NCBI GenBank assembly: GCA_036501825.1
Contig: DASXZP010000036.1
Location: 620,001 to 684,000 of the forward strand
Length of the DNA stretch: 64,000 nt
Origin: JAFECT01 sp036501825
GTDB taxonomy: Bacteria; Pseudomonadota; Alphaproteobacteria; Caulobacterales; Caulobacteraceae
Reading direction: 5' to 3'
In this document: positions 33,133 to 40,937 of the stretch, in pieces
How positions within the stretch are numbered: the stretch's first letter is position 1
Layout of the letters: each line of letters starts with the position of its first letter
Notes under the pieces: generated by a model
Told to the model about the DNA's origin: nothing
What the model saw: the letters and a program-made list of their open reading frames with translations, nothing else
Database searches by the model: none
Translations under genes and position numbers: made by a program

Positions 33133-33569
33133 TCCGTTACAACCTCCTTTGTGAGCACGAGCACGAGTTCGAAGCCTGGTTCGGCTCGTCAGACGACTAT
33201 GACGCCCAGGCAAAGCGCGGCCTCGTCGAATGCCCGTTCTGCGCCTCGCATTCGGTGCGCAAGGCGATCATGGCCCCGGCGGTGCACGGGGCGAAGAAAA
33301 GCTCGCTCACCGACACGCCCGACAACCCGGCCCAGACCATGGTCATGGAGGCGATGAAACAGGTGCGCGCCCACGTGGAAGAGAACTTCGACTACGTCGG
33401 CGACTCCTTCGCCAAGGAAGCCCGCGCCATCCACGACGGGGATGCGGAAAACCGCGGCATCTACGGCGAGGCGTCGCCGAAAGAGGTGCGCGACCTGACC
33501 GAAGACGGTATCGCGGTGGCGCCGCTGCCGCCCGCCGCCTCGCCGCGGCCGAGGAAACAGGTCAATTGA
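33129..33569 (+). CDS. DUF1178 family protein
   Basis: A 146-residue protein beginning IRYNLLCEHEHEFEAWFGSS then LVECPFCASHSVRKAIMAPAV, the cysteine-containing start typical of DUF1178, a family common in Alphaproteobacteria and usually next to a nitrilase and glutaredoxin. The Cys pairs could bind zinc. The C-terminal segment EEGDAEN-like (DGDAENRGIYGEASPKEVRD) is also conserved. Function is unknown. GTG start overlapping the nitrilase stop; fourth gene of the ComF operon. Confidence 0.88.
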   Translation: MIRYNLLCEHEHEFEAWFGSSDDYDAQAKRGLVECPFCASHSVRKAIMAPAVHGAKKSSLTDTPDNPAQTMVMEAMKQVRAHVEENFDYVGDSFAKEARAIHDGDAENRGIYGEASPKEVRDLTEDGIAVAPLPPAASPRPRKQVN

Positions 33570-34021
33570 AACGGCGTGGACTCTGGCCCTCGATGCGTGG
33601 TCGCGGCGACAACGACAATCCCGACGGCGCGCCCACCTCTGTGCCGCCGACCCCGCCCGCCTCGCGCCCGGCGCCGCCGCCCGAGCCGACCATGGGCGAG
33701 ATTCTGAAGAGCTTCACGCCGCGCGAGATTCTGTTGATGTTCACCGCCGGCTGGCTCGGCGGGCAGGGCGCGCTGGCGGTGCTGGAGCGCTACGCCTCGT
33801 GGCCCGAGCGGCTGGCGGGCGGCGCGGAGCTGATCGCGGCGATCCTGTGGTTCGTACCGGGCGCGCGCCAGGCCGGCTTCGGCGCCATGCTGGCGGTGCT
33901 GCTGGTCGCCGCCTTGCACCAGGTTACGGTCGGGCAGCTTCCGGGGGCGTTGATTTTTTACGCGGTGGTGGTGGCGTATCTGGCGCTGGAAGAGATTCAG
34001 CGGCGCGTCCCTCGCGGGTAA
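33566..34021 (+). CDS. Uncharacterised membrane protein
   Basis: I do not recognise the family. A polar, proline-rich N-terminus (TSVPPTPPASRPAPPPEPT) precedes about three hydrophobic segments (near residues 60-75, 85-105 and 112-135), and the protein ends EEIQRRVPRG. The TTG at 33566 overlaps the DUF1178 stop and has GAGGA ten bases before it, giving 151 residues; ATG 33593 is an alternative start (142 residues) with no visible ribosome site. It is the last gene of the ComF run. Its final 98 bases overlap the 3' end of the convergent ubiG gene. Confidence 0.6.
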   Translation: MKRRGLWPSMRGRGDNDNPDGAPTSVPPTPPASRPAPPPEPTMGEILKSFTPREILLMFTAGWLGGQGALAVLERYASWPERLAGGAELIAAILWFVPGARQAGFGAMLAVLLVAALHQVTVGQLPGALIFYAVVVAYLALEEIQRRVPRG

Positions 34022-34781
34022 CCGTCATCATGTAGTTCACGCCCGCGTCGCCGCTGAGCGACCAGCGGTCGGCGAGCGGATTGTAGCTGACCCCGAACGG
34101 CCCCTGCACCTCGACCGGTTCGTCGTCGAGAAATGCGCGCAGCTCTTCCGGCTTCAGGAACTTCCTCCAGTCGTGGGTGCCGCGCGGCAACCAGCGCAGC
34201 ACATGTTCGGCGCCGACGATGGCCAGGGCATAGGCGCGCGGCGTGCGGTTCAGCGTAGCGACGATCATGATCCCGCCCGGCGCGATCAGGCGCGCGCAGG
34301 TCTTCAAATATTCCGAGGGATCGGCGACGTGCTCGATCACCTCCATGTTCAGCACCACATCGAAGGGTCCCGCGCCTTCCTCGACCAGCTGCTCGGCGGT
34401 GGCGCAGCGGTAGTCGATGGCGAGCCCCTGTTCCGCCGCGTGGGCGGACGCCGTGCCGATGTTGCGCGCCGAGGCGTCGGCGCCGGTCACCTTGAACCCC
34501 AGCCGGGTCATCGGCTCGGACAGCAAACCGCCGCCGCAGCCTATGTCGAGCAGGTTCAGGCCCTCGAACGGCCGCCTGGCCGACCCATCGCGGGCAAAGC
34601 GTCGCAACGCCTCCTCCCGGATGAACCCCAGCCTTACCGGATTGAACTTGTGCAGCGGCGCAAACGCGCCCTTGGCGTCCCACCATTTCGCGGCCAGGGC
34701 GGAGAAGCGCGCGACCTCGGCCGGATCGACGCTGGCGCCGGTCGCCTGGGGGTCGATTTCCACCGGAGAGGCGGTCTCCAT
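33924..34781 (-). CDS. ubiG: Ubiquinone biosynthesis O-methyltransferase
   Basis: A 285-residue SAM methyltransferase that carries out both O-methylations of ubiquinone synthesis. It begins SVDPAEVARFSALAAKWWDA then FAPLHKFNPVRLGFIRE, the UbiG hallmark; the SAM loop is LLDIGCGGGLLSEPM, with GADAS, DVVLNMEVIEHVADP and LIAPGGIMIVATLNRTPRAY. I prefer ATG 34781, which has AAAGG at seven bases, to the GTG six codons earlier. About 30 extra C-terminal residues (GRAAESLPAPDTPPPPRKKS and onward) run into the convergent membrane-protein gene and are not usual for UbiG, which normally ends after the VNYMMTVTR-like strand. Confidence 0.95.
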   Translation of the reverse strand: METASPVEIDPQATGASVDPAEVARFSALAAKWWDAKGAFAPLHKFNPVRLGFIREEALRRFARDGSARRPFEGLNLLDIGCGGGLLSEPMTRLGFKVTGADASARNIGTASAHAAEQGLAIDYRCATAEQLVEEGAGPFDVVLNMEVIEHVADPSEYLKTCARLIAPGGIMIVATLNRTPRAYALAIVGAEHVLRWLPRGTHDWRKFLKPEELRAFLDDEPVEVQGPFGVSYNPLADRWSLSGDAGVNYMMTVTREGRAAESLPAPDTPPPPRKKSTPPEAARP

Positions 34782-34896
34782 CACGCGCCTTTCAATCACG
34801 CCCGGCGCGCTGTAAGGACGCCGCGACTTGCGCGTCCGACATAGCGGGCGAAGGCCGCCCTGGCGAGGCCCTGCAAGGTCCGCAGGGGGCTAACCG

Positions 34897-36144
34897 ATGT
34901 CGCGGCTGGTGATGAAGTTCGGAGGAACGTCCATGGCGGACCTCGAACGCATGCGCCGGGTCGCCCGCATCGTGGCCGCCGAGGTCGAGCGCGGCCGCAA
35001 GGTGGCGGTGGTGGTCTCCGCCATGGCCGGCAAGACCAATGAGCTGGTCGCCTGGACCGATGGGGCCGGGGCGGCCGTCCAGGGCGTCCCGGGCGGCGAC
35101 GACGAATACGACGTGGTGGTGGGCTCCGGCGAGCAGGTGACCTCGGGCCTCCTGGCCATGATCCTTCGAAACCAGGGGCTGAACGCCCGCTCGTGGCTGG
35201 GATGGCAGGTGCCGATCATCACCGACGGCGCCCACGGCAAGGCGCGCATCGAGGATATTCCGCCGGAAAAGCTGGGGGCGGCCGTGGACTCCGGTGAGAT
35301 CGCGGTGATCCCGGGCTTCCAGGGCGTGACCCGCGACGGCCGGGTCAGCACGCTCGGGCGCGGCGGGTCGGACACCTCGGCGGTGGCCATCGCGGCGGCC
35401 CTGAAGGCGCCTTGCGACATCTATACCGACGTGGACGGGGTCTACACGACCGATCCGCGGATCGAGGCCAAGGCGCGGCGCCTGGCCAAGATTTCCTACG
35501 AGGAGATGCTGGAAATGGCGTCCCTGGGCGCCAAGGTGCTGCAGACGCGCTCGGTGGAGCTGGCGATGGCGCATAAGGTGCCGGTGCGCGTGCTGTCGTC
35601 CTTCGTCGAACCCGGCGAAGCGGAGGGCCAGGGTACCCTGGTGTGCGACGAGGAGGAGATCGTGGAAAAACGGATCGTCAGCGGCGTGGCGTTCAGCCGG
35701 GACGAAGCGAAGATCATCCTGCTCGGCCTGCCCGACCAGGCGGGGATGCCCGCGCGGGTGTTCTCGATCCTCGCCGAAGCCAATGTGAATGTGGACATGA
35801 TCGTGCAGGGCCAGGCGCGCACCGCCGACACCATGCACATGACCTTCACCGTGGGCCGCAGAGACGCGGACAAGGCGCAGAAGCTGATGGAACAGCATCA
35901 GCAAGAACTCGGCTTCGAAGAAATCCGCGTCGACCAGGAGGTCTCCAAGATCTCCGTCGTCGGCGTCGGCATGCGCAGCCACGTGGGCGTCGCCGAGACC
36001 ATGTTCCGCTCGCTCGCCGACAAGGGCGTGAAGATTCAGGCGATCTCCACCTCCGAGATCAAGATCAGCGTGCTGATCGACGCGGCCTATACGGAACTGG
36101 CCGTGCGCGCCCTGCACGCGGCCTACGGACTGGAACAGGTCTGA
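34897..36144 (+). CDS. lysC: Aspartate kinase
   Basis: A 415-residue aspartokinase that phosphorylates aspartate, the entry to lysine, threonine, methionine and diaminopimelate. Motifs: MKFGGTSMADLERMRRVARI, VVVSAMAGKTNEL, TLGRGGSDTSAVAIAAALKA, DIYTDVDGVYTTDPRI and MASLGAKVLQTRSVELAM; two ACT domains follow (about residues 265-335 and 345-410), which normally bind feedback inhibitors such as lysine and threonine. AGGGGGC lies seven bases before the ATG. It is divergent from ubiG and 34 bases before ptsP. With lysA, the window covers both ends of lysine synthesis. Confidence 0.97.
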   Translation: MSRLVMKFGGTSMADLERMRRVARIVAAEVERGRKVAVVVSAMAGKTNELVAWTDGAGAAVQGVPGGDDEYDVVVGSGEQVTSGLLAMILRNQGLNARSWLGWQVPIITDGAHGKARIEDIPPEKLGAAVDSGEIAVIPGFQGVTRDGRVSTLGRGGSDTSAVAIAAALKAPCDIYTDVDGVYTTDPRIEAKARRLAKISYEEMLEMASLGAKVLQTRSVELAMAHKVPVRVLSSFVEPGEAEGQGTLVCDEEEIVEKRIVSGVAFSRDEAKIILLGLPDQAGMPARVFSILAEANVNVDMIVQGQARTADTMHMTFTVGRRDADKAQKLMEQHQQELGFEEIRVDQEVSKISVVGVGMRSHVGVAETMFRSLADKGVKIQAISTSEIKISVLIDAAYTELAVRALHAAYGLEQV

Positions 36145-36178
36145 GGATCATGAACGCGCGCCAGCATCGGAGCGCGCA

Positions 36179-38443
36179 ATGTTAGGCGGTGGTCTCGGCG
36201 GCCGCGGCCCGCGCAGCCTGCTGCGCCAGATCCGCGAAGCCCTCGCCGGCGGCGGCCCCGCCCAGGCGCGTCTCGACATGGTGGTGCGCATCATCGCCCA
36301 GTCGATGGTCGCCGAGGTCTGCTCGATCTATCTGCGCCGCGCGTCGGGCGAAGAAGAACTGTTCGCCACCCACGGCCTGCAGGCGACGGCGGTGCACGCC
36401 ACGCGTCTGCGCTCCGGCGAAGGTCTGGTCGGCGAGGTCGCACGATCGGCGGCGCCGCTCAACCTGTCGGACGCCGCGCAGCACCCGAGCTTCTCCTACC
36501 GGCCGGAAACCGGCGAAGATCCGTTCCACTCGTTCCTGGGCGTGCCGCTGCTGCGCGGCGGGCGGACCATCGGCGTGCTGGTGGTGCAGAACCGCGCCAT
36601 GCGCGTCTACGACGAGGAAGAGGCGGAAGACCTCCAGATCGTCGCCATGGTGCTGGCCGAGATGGTGGCCGGCGGCGAACTGGTCGGCCTCGCCGAACTG
36701 AAGGACGTCGAACTCGCGCCCGACCGGCCCGAGCGCATCAAGGGTCAGCGTTTCGCCGAAGGCCTGGCCATGGGCCACGTCGTTTTCCACGAGGCGCCCG
36801 TCGCGCCCGAACGCCTGCTCGCCGACGACCCGGCGGCGGAGGACCAGCGCCTGAAGGCCGCGGTGCTCGCGCTGCGCACTCAGATCGACGAGATGCTCGA
36901 CGGCCAGCACGGTCTGGTCGGCACGTCGTTCGAGGTGCTGGAGACCTATCGCATGTTCGCCCATGATCGCGGGTGGAACCGCTCGTTGGAGGACGCGGTG
37001 CGCCAGGGCCTCACCGCCGAGGCCGCGGTCGAGCGCGTGCGCAACGAACACCGGGCGCGCTTCGCTCAGGCGCGCGATCCCTACCTGCGCGAGCGGCTGC
37101 ACGATCTGGAAGACCTGGCCAACCGCCTGCTGCGCGTCCTCGCCGGCGAAAAGCCTGGCGTGCGCGATCTGCCCGACGACATGGTGCTGGTGGCGCGCAA
37201 CCTGGGCCCCGCCGACCTGCTGGAATATCCGCGCGAGAAACTGCGCGGCCTGTTGCTGGAAGAAGGCTCGGCCGCGAACCACGCGGCGATCGTCGCGCGC
37301 GCGCTGCAGATTCCCTGCGTCGGACGCCTGACCGGCGTGCGCGACCGCCTGTCCGAAGGCGACGAGGTGATCGTCGACGGCGAGGGCGGCGAGGCCTTCC
37401 TGCGGCCGCGCCCGGACATGGTCGAGGCCTTCAAGGCGCGCCTTGCGGTGCGCGTCCAGCATCGCGCCGAGTTCGAGCGGCTGAAGGATGAGCCGGCGGT
37501 GACCGTCGACGGGCGCCGGGTGACGCTGCTGATGAACGCCGGCCTCGCGGTGGATCTCGACAGTTTGTCGACCACCGGCGCAGAGGGCATCGGCCTGTTC
37601 CGCACCGAATTCCAGTTCATGGTCTCCGAGGACCTGCCCCGGCTCGACCGCCAGACCGCGCTCTACGCCAAGGTCATGGATGCCGCCGGACCTCTGCCGG
37701 TGATCTTCCGCACCCTCGACCTCGGCGGCGACAAGGTGCTGCCCTATCTGGAGACCGAGCGGGAGGAGAACCCGGCGCTCGGCTGGCGCGCGGTGCGTAT
37801 GGGCCTCGACCGGCCGGCGCTGCTGCGCATGCAGTTGCGCGCCCTGCTGGCCGCCGCCAACGGGCGGGAGCTGCGCATCATGTTCCCCCTGATCGCCACG
37901 GTGGACGAGTTCCGCGCCGCCCGGGACATGGTGGACGTCGAATGCGAGTGGGCGCTCCGCCGGGGCCGCAAGCTGCCCAGCCTGCTGCGGGTCGGGGCCA
38001 TGATCGAGGCGCCCTCGCTGCTTTGGCACCTGGACGCACTCTTGCCGCTCACGGACTTCGTCTCCGTGGGGACCAATGACCTCTTCCAGTACATGTACGC
38101 CGCCGACCGGACCAACCCGCGCGTGTCGGATCGGTACGACCCCCTCTCGCCCCCGGCGCTGCGGGCGCTGGACCAGATCCAGCGCGCCTCGAGCGAGAGC
38201 GGCACCCCCGTGTCGGTCTGCGGCGAGCTGGCGGGGCGGCCGCTCGAGGCCTTTGTCCTTATCGCGCTTGGCTTTCAGCGCCTGTCCATGCCGCCGGCGG
38301 GGATCGGGCCGGTGAAGCGGATGATCTTGTCCTGCGACCGGGAGTCCGCTCGAAAAGGCGTCGCCAATCTTCTATCCAGTTCGAACGGAAGCATCCGCAA
38401 CGAGATCGAGTCTCTGGCCCGTAAATTGAACGTCGCCCTTTGA
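36179..38443 (+). CDS. ptsP: PEP-protein phosphotransferase PtsP (EI-Ntr)
   Basis: A 754-residue enzyme I of the nitrogen phosphotransferase system. It takes phosphate from PEP and passes it to NPr, and so signals carbon/nitrogen state. An N-terminal GAF domain (about residues 22-165, DMVVRIIAQSMVAEVCSIYL, which in EI-Ntr senses glutamine) precedes the EI part: phospho-His368 in SAANHAAIVARAL, EGIGLFRTEFQFM, TLDLGGDKVLPYL, NPALGWRAVRM, FVSVGTNDLFQYMYAADRTN and CGELAGRP. All expected regions are present. It follows lysC by 34 bases, the order seen in related bacteria. No sugar PTS genes are nearby. Confidence 0.95.
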   Translation: MLGGGLGGRGPRSLLRQIREALAGGGPAQARLDMVVRIIAQSMVAEVCSIYLRRASGEEELFATHGLQATAVHATRLRSGEGLVGEVARSAAPLNLSDAAQHPSFSYRPETGEDPFHSFLGVPLLRGGRTIGVLVVQNRAMRVYDEEEAEDLQIVAMVLAEMVAGGELVGLAELKDVELAPDRPERIKGQRFAEGLAMGHVVFHEAPVAPERLLADDPAAEDQRLKAAVLALRTQIDEMLDGQHGLVGTSFEVLETYRMFAHDRGWNRSLEDAVRQGLTAEAAVERVRNEHRARFAQARDPYLRERLHDLEDLANRLLRVLAGEKPGVRDLPDDMVLVARNLGPADLLEYPREKLRGLLLEEGSAANHAAIVARALQIPCVGRLTGVRDRLSEGDEVIVDGEGGEAFLRPRPDMVEAFKARLAVRVQHRAEFERLKDEPAVTVDGRRVTLLMNAGLAVDLDSLSTTGAEGIGLFRTEFQFMVSEDLPRLDRQTALYAKVMDAAGPLPVIFRTLDLGGDKVLPYLETEREENPALGWRAVRMGLDRPALLRMQLRALLAAANGRELRIMFPLIATVDEFRAARDMVDVECEWALRRGRKLPSLLRVGAMIEAPSLLWHLDALLPLTDFVSVGTNDLFQYMYAADRTNPRVSDRYDPLSPPALRALDQIQRASSESGTPVSVCGELAGRPLEAFVLIALGFQRLSMPPAGIGPVKRMILSCDRESARKGVANLLSSSNGSIRNEIESLARKLNVAL

Positions 38444-38484
38444 CACAATCGCTAACAATTCATTGATTTTGGCGGGTGTATGGG

Positions 38485-38493
38485 TTATCCACA
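38485..38493 (+). promoter_or_regulatory. DnaA-box match TTATCCACA
   Basis: A perfect match to the classical DnaA box stands alone in the 137-base gap between ptsP and the RodZ-like gene, about 88 bases before the latter's start. Such AT-rich nonamers are rare in DNA this rich in GC. It could let DnaA act on the RodZ-like gene; the single box rules out an origin. The rest of the gap contains CCGG repeats and no gene. Confidence 0.4.
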
Positions 38494-38580
38494 GGGCTGG
38501 TTTACCGCACTGTCAAGTAATCGGGGTAACGGACCGGGTCATAATCCGGGCCGAGTGAAGAGTACGGGGGTAGCGGACAC

Positions 38581-39648
38581 ATGACTCCGCTGGATAACGA
38601 CGGTCACGAGACCTACATCGCGCCTTCCTGGGACGACGACGTCCAGCCCGTCTCCCTGTCCGAAGCGGCCACCCTGGCCGCCGGCCTTAAAGCCGCCCGT
38701 GAGGCCACCGGCCGCACCCTGGAAGACCTCAGCGACGCCACCCGCGTCCGCAAACAGTATCTGATCGCGCTGGAGGAGGGGGCCTACGACCGCCTGCCCT
38801 CGCGTCCGTTCTCCACCGGCTATGTCCGCGCCTACGCCAAGGCTCTGGGCCTGGACGAAGAGACCGCCGCCGATCGCTTCAAGCAGGAATGTCCCGACCC
38901 CTCCGCGCCGCTGCGCGCGCCGGTCGGCTCCGAGCTGGAAGAGGTGAAGCCGCGCCACACCGGCTGGATCGTCGCGGGCCTGGTGCTGATCTCCGCCGTG
39001 GTGGTCTGGAACGTCGCGCGCCACACCATGGCCGCGCCCAAGCACGAGTCCTCCGACCTCGCCCAGGCCTCGACCAAGGAACAGTGGACGCTCGGCCTCT
39101 CGCCCGGCGGTGGGCAGGCCGGGGGCGGGTCGGAAATCCGCCTCGGCGCGCCGCTGCCGCCGCCCAAGGACCAGAACGTGCCGGCGCCCTACAAGACGCC
39201 GGGCATCGAGAACCAGCTGAGCTCCCTCGACCAGACCGGCGACCAGGCGCAGGGCGCCGTGACCCAGACCGCCGAAAAGATTTCGGTCGGCGCCTCCTTC
39301 AATCCCAAGGGCCAGGTGTTCGGCGCGCCGTCGGACGAGTCGCTCGTGACCCTGCAGGACCGCGCCTCGGTGCCGGTGTCGCTGGTGCTGCGCACGGTCG
39401 ATAACGTCATCGTCTTCAGCCGCACGCTGGGCCCGGGCGAAGCCTATCGCGCGCCGCGCAGCGACGGTCTGCAGATCGATGTGTCCGATCCCGCGGCGAT
39501 CAGCGTGTTCCTGAACGGGGAATACCACGGCGCCCTGCAGCAGACGGTGACGCCGCTGCAGAACCTGAACACCCAGGCCCAGGCGCTCGCGGCCAAGGCC
39601 GCCGCCGCGGTGCAGGCGGCGGCGTCGCAAGGTCCCGCCGGCGGCTAA
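38581..39648 (+). CDS. RodZ-like helix-turn-helix, DUF4115 membrane protein
   Basis: A 355-residue protein with an N-terminal HTH domain (about residues 30-100: LKAAREATGRTLEDLSDATR then FSTGYVRAYAKALGLD), a single membrane helix (about residues 125-145, GWIVAGLVLISAVVVW), a Pro/Gly/Gln-rich linker and a C-terminal DUF4115-like beta domain (SVPVSLVLRTVDNVIVFSRT then LGPGEAYRAPRSDGLQI). This is RodZ architecture, a protein that links MreB to the wall synthesis machinery. In many bacteria rodZ is next to ispG; here ispG lies 4.6 kb away, beyond an accessory block. Confidence 0.85.
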   Translation: MTPLDNDGHETYIAPSWDDDVQPVSLSEAATLAAGLKAAREATGRTLEDLSDATRVRKQYLIALEEGAYDRLPSRPFSTGYVRAYAKALGLDEETAADRFKQECPDPSAPLRAPVGSELEEVKPRHTGWIVAGLVLISAVVVWNVARHTMAAPKHESSDLAQASTKEQWTLGLSPGGGQAGGGSEIRLGAPLPPPKDQNVPAPYKTPGIENQLSSLDQTGDQAQGAVTQTAEKISVGASFNPKGQVFGAPSDESLVTLQDRASVPVSLVLRTVDNVIVFSRTLGPGEAYRAPRSDGLQIDVSDPAAISVFLNGEYHGALQQTVTPLQNLNTQAQALAAKAAAAVQAAASQGPAGG

Positions 39649-39728
39649 ATCCGGACCGGCGGCCTGAACATAATCGCTGCAAGACGCGTTCTTCGCTGGC
39701 GGTCGTACGGGCCGCGAGTGAGAGGCCC

Positions 39729-40187
39729 ATGGGCATCCGGCCGGAACGGTATCGCAGCGCCATTCTCGCGCACATCTATGTCGACGGCGCCGCGGAGGCG
39801 GTCGAGTTCTACAAAAAGGCGTTCGGCGCGGAGGAACTGTTTCGCGTAATGGGCGCGGACGGAAGGATCCTGCACGGGGAGCTTTCAATCTGCGGCTCGA
39901 TCGTGATGATCGGCGATCCGACCAACAAGGCGCTGTACGGCAACCCGCGTAAGCTGGGCGGCTGCAGTGCGGGCCTGCACATCATCGTTGACGACAACAA
40001 AGCGCTGCTGGAGCGCGCAACCGCCGCCGGCGCGAAAGAAGTGCAGCCGGTGACCCCGATGTTCTATGGCGCTACCTCGGGCTCGGTGCGCGATCCTTAC
40101 GGCCATGTCTGGGTACTGCTGACATGGCAGGAGGACCTCTCCGCCGCCGAGATGCAGCGTCGAGGCGAAGCGCTGCTCGAGACATAA
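39729..40187 (+). CDS. VOC-superfamily (PhnB/glyoxalase-like) protein
   Basis: A 152-residue protein with the beta-alpha-beta-beta-beta repeat of the VOC fold: HIYVDGAAEAVEFYKKAFGA, then ELFRVMGADGRILHGELSIC, and GATSGSVRDPYGHVWVLLTW near the end. The pattern matches PhnB-like or glyoxalase/bleomycin-resistance relatives, but the metal ligands cannot be set with confidence by eye. AGAGG lies close before the ATG. It lies between the RodZ-like gene and a convergent AraC regulator. Function unknown. Confidence 0.8.
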   Translation: MGIRPERYRSAILAHIYVDGAAEAVEFYKKAFGAEELFRVMGADGRILHGELSICGSIVMIGDPTNKALYGNPRKLGGCSAGLHIIVDDNKALLERATAAGAKEVQPVTPMFYGATSGSVRDPYGHVWVLLTWQEDLSAAEMQRRGEALLET

Positions 40188-40203
40188 GGCAGCCGCCGCC
40201 GGG

Positions 40204-40911
40204 TCAGCTCAGCTTCCGCAATGCCGACGGCGTCGATCGCGTCATGCCGCGAATGGCTCGGCTCATGTGCGCCTGGTCGGCAAAGCCGCAATCCTGCGCG
40301 ATCCGGTGCAGCGGCGCATCGCTTCGCCGCACGGCGTTCACCGCGCGGCGTGTTCTCTGGATGACGCGGTAGGCCGAGGGCGTCACCGCGAACACCTGTC
40401 GAAAGCCCCGGCTGAGGCTGCCCAGGTGCAAACCCTGTCCATCGGCCCAGTGGCCCAGACTGAGATCGGGATCGGAACAGAGCGCCGACGCGAGCAGATC
40501 CGGCCAGTCGTCCGGAGACGCCGTCTTCGCCTCAAAGGCGAGAAACAGGTGGCGCGAGGCTGCAACCGGGTCACCTTCCGCCAATCGCGCCAGCGCATCC
40601 GGATCGGCCACGCGGCCGGTCTGAGCCCCGATATCGCGTTCTTGGATCGGCAGAATGAGCACTTCGGCGCCGCCGCGCCCGAACCGGTCGAGATGGCTCT
40701 CCCAGGCGCGATGCATCAGCACATCGCCCGGCGTCAGCCCATGGCGCCCCGTATCCCCCGCTTCCACATAGCCGCCCGTCAGCACGATGGCGGCAAAGGC
40801 GGTCTCGTGCGGATGACGCGGCAGCCGTTCGCTCGACCCGTGACGCATGCGTCCGGTCGGCGCGCCCCGCAGGGAGTCATGTGAACTGGGTTCAAGACTG
40901 CACATTGACAT
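40204..40911 (-). CDS. AraC-family transcriptional regulator
   Basis: A 235-residue regulator if started at ATG 40911. An N-terminal cupin-like half (HPHETAFAAIVLTGGYVEAG then GDVLMHRAWESHLDRFG) precedes two HTH helices at about residues 140-235: LGSLSRGFRQVFAVTPSAYR, IAQDCGFADQAHMSRAIRGM. It is divergent from the aspartic-protease gene (start 40938), with 26 bases between starts, so one promoter region serves both and the protease is a plausible target. An in-frame ATG eleven codons upstream would overlap the protease leader. Confidence 0.82.
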   Translation of the reverse strand: MSMCSLEPSSHDSLRGAPTGRMRHGSSERLPRHPHETAFAAIVLTGGYVEAGDTGRHGLTPGDVLMHRAWESHLDRFGRGGAEVLILPIQERDIGAQTGRVADPDALARLAEGDPVAASRHLFLAFEAKTASPDDWPDLLASALCSDPDLSLGHWADGQGLHLGSLSRGFRQVFAVTPSAYRVIQRTRRAVNAVRRSDAPLHRIAQDCGFADQAHMSRAIRGMTRSTPSALRKLS

Positions 40912-40937
40912 CGCGGCTATGCAGCGGGGATATCGCA

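Noticed and set aside
38444..38580. Replication origin near a DnaA box
   Set aside because: Only one box, no AT-rich unwinding region and no origin-associated genes.
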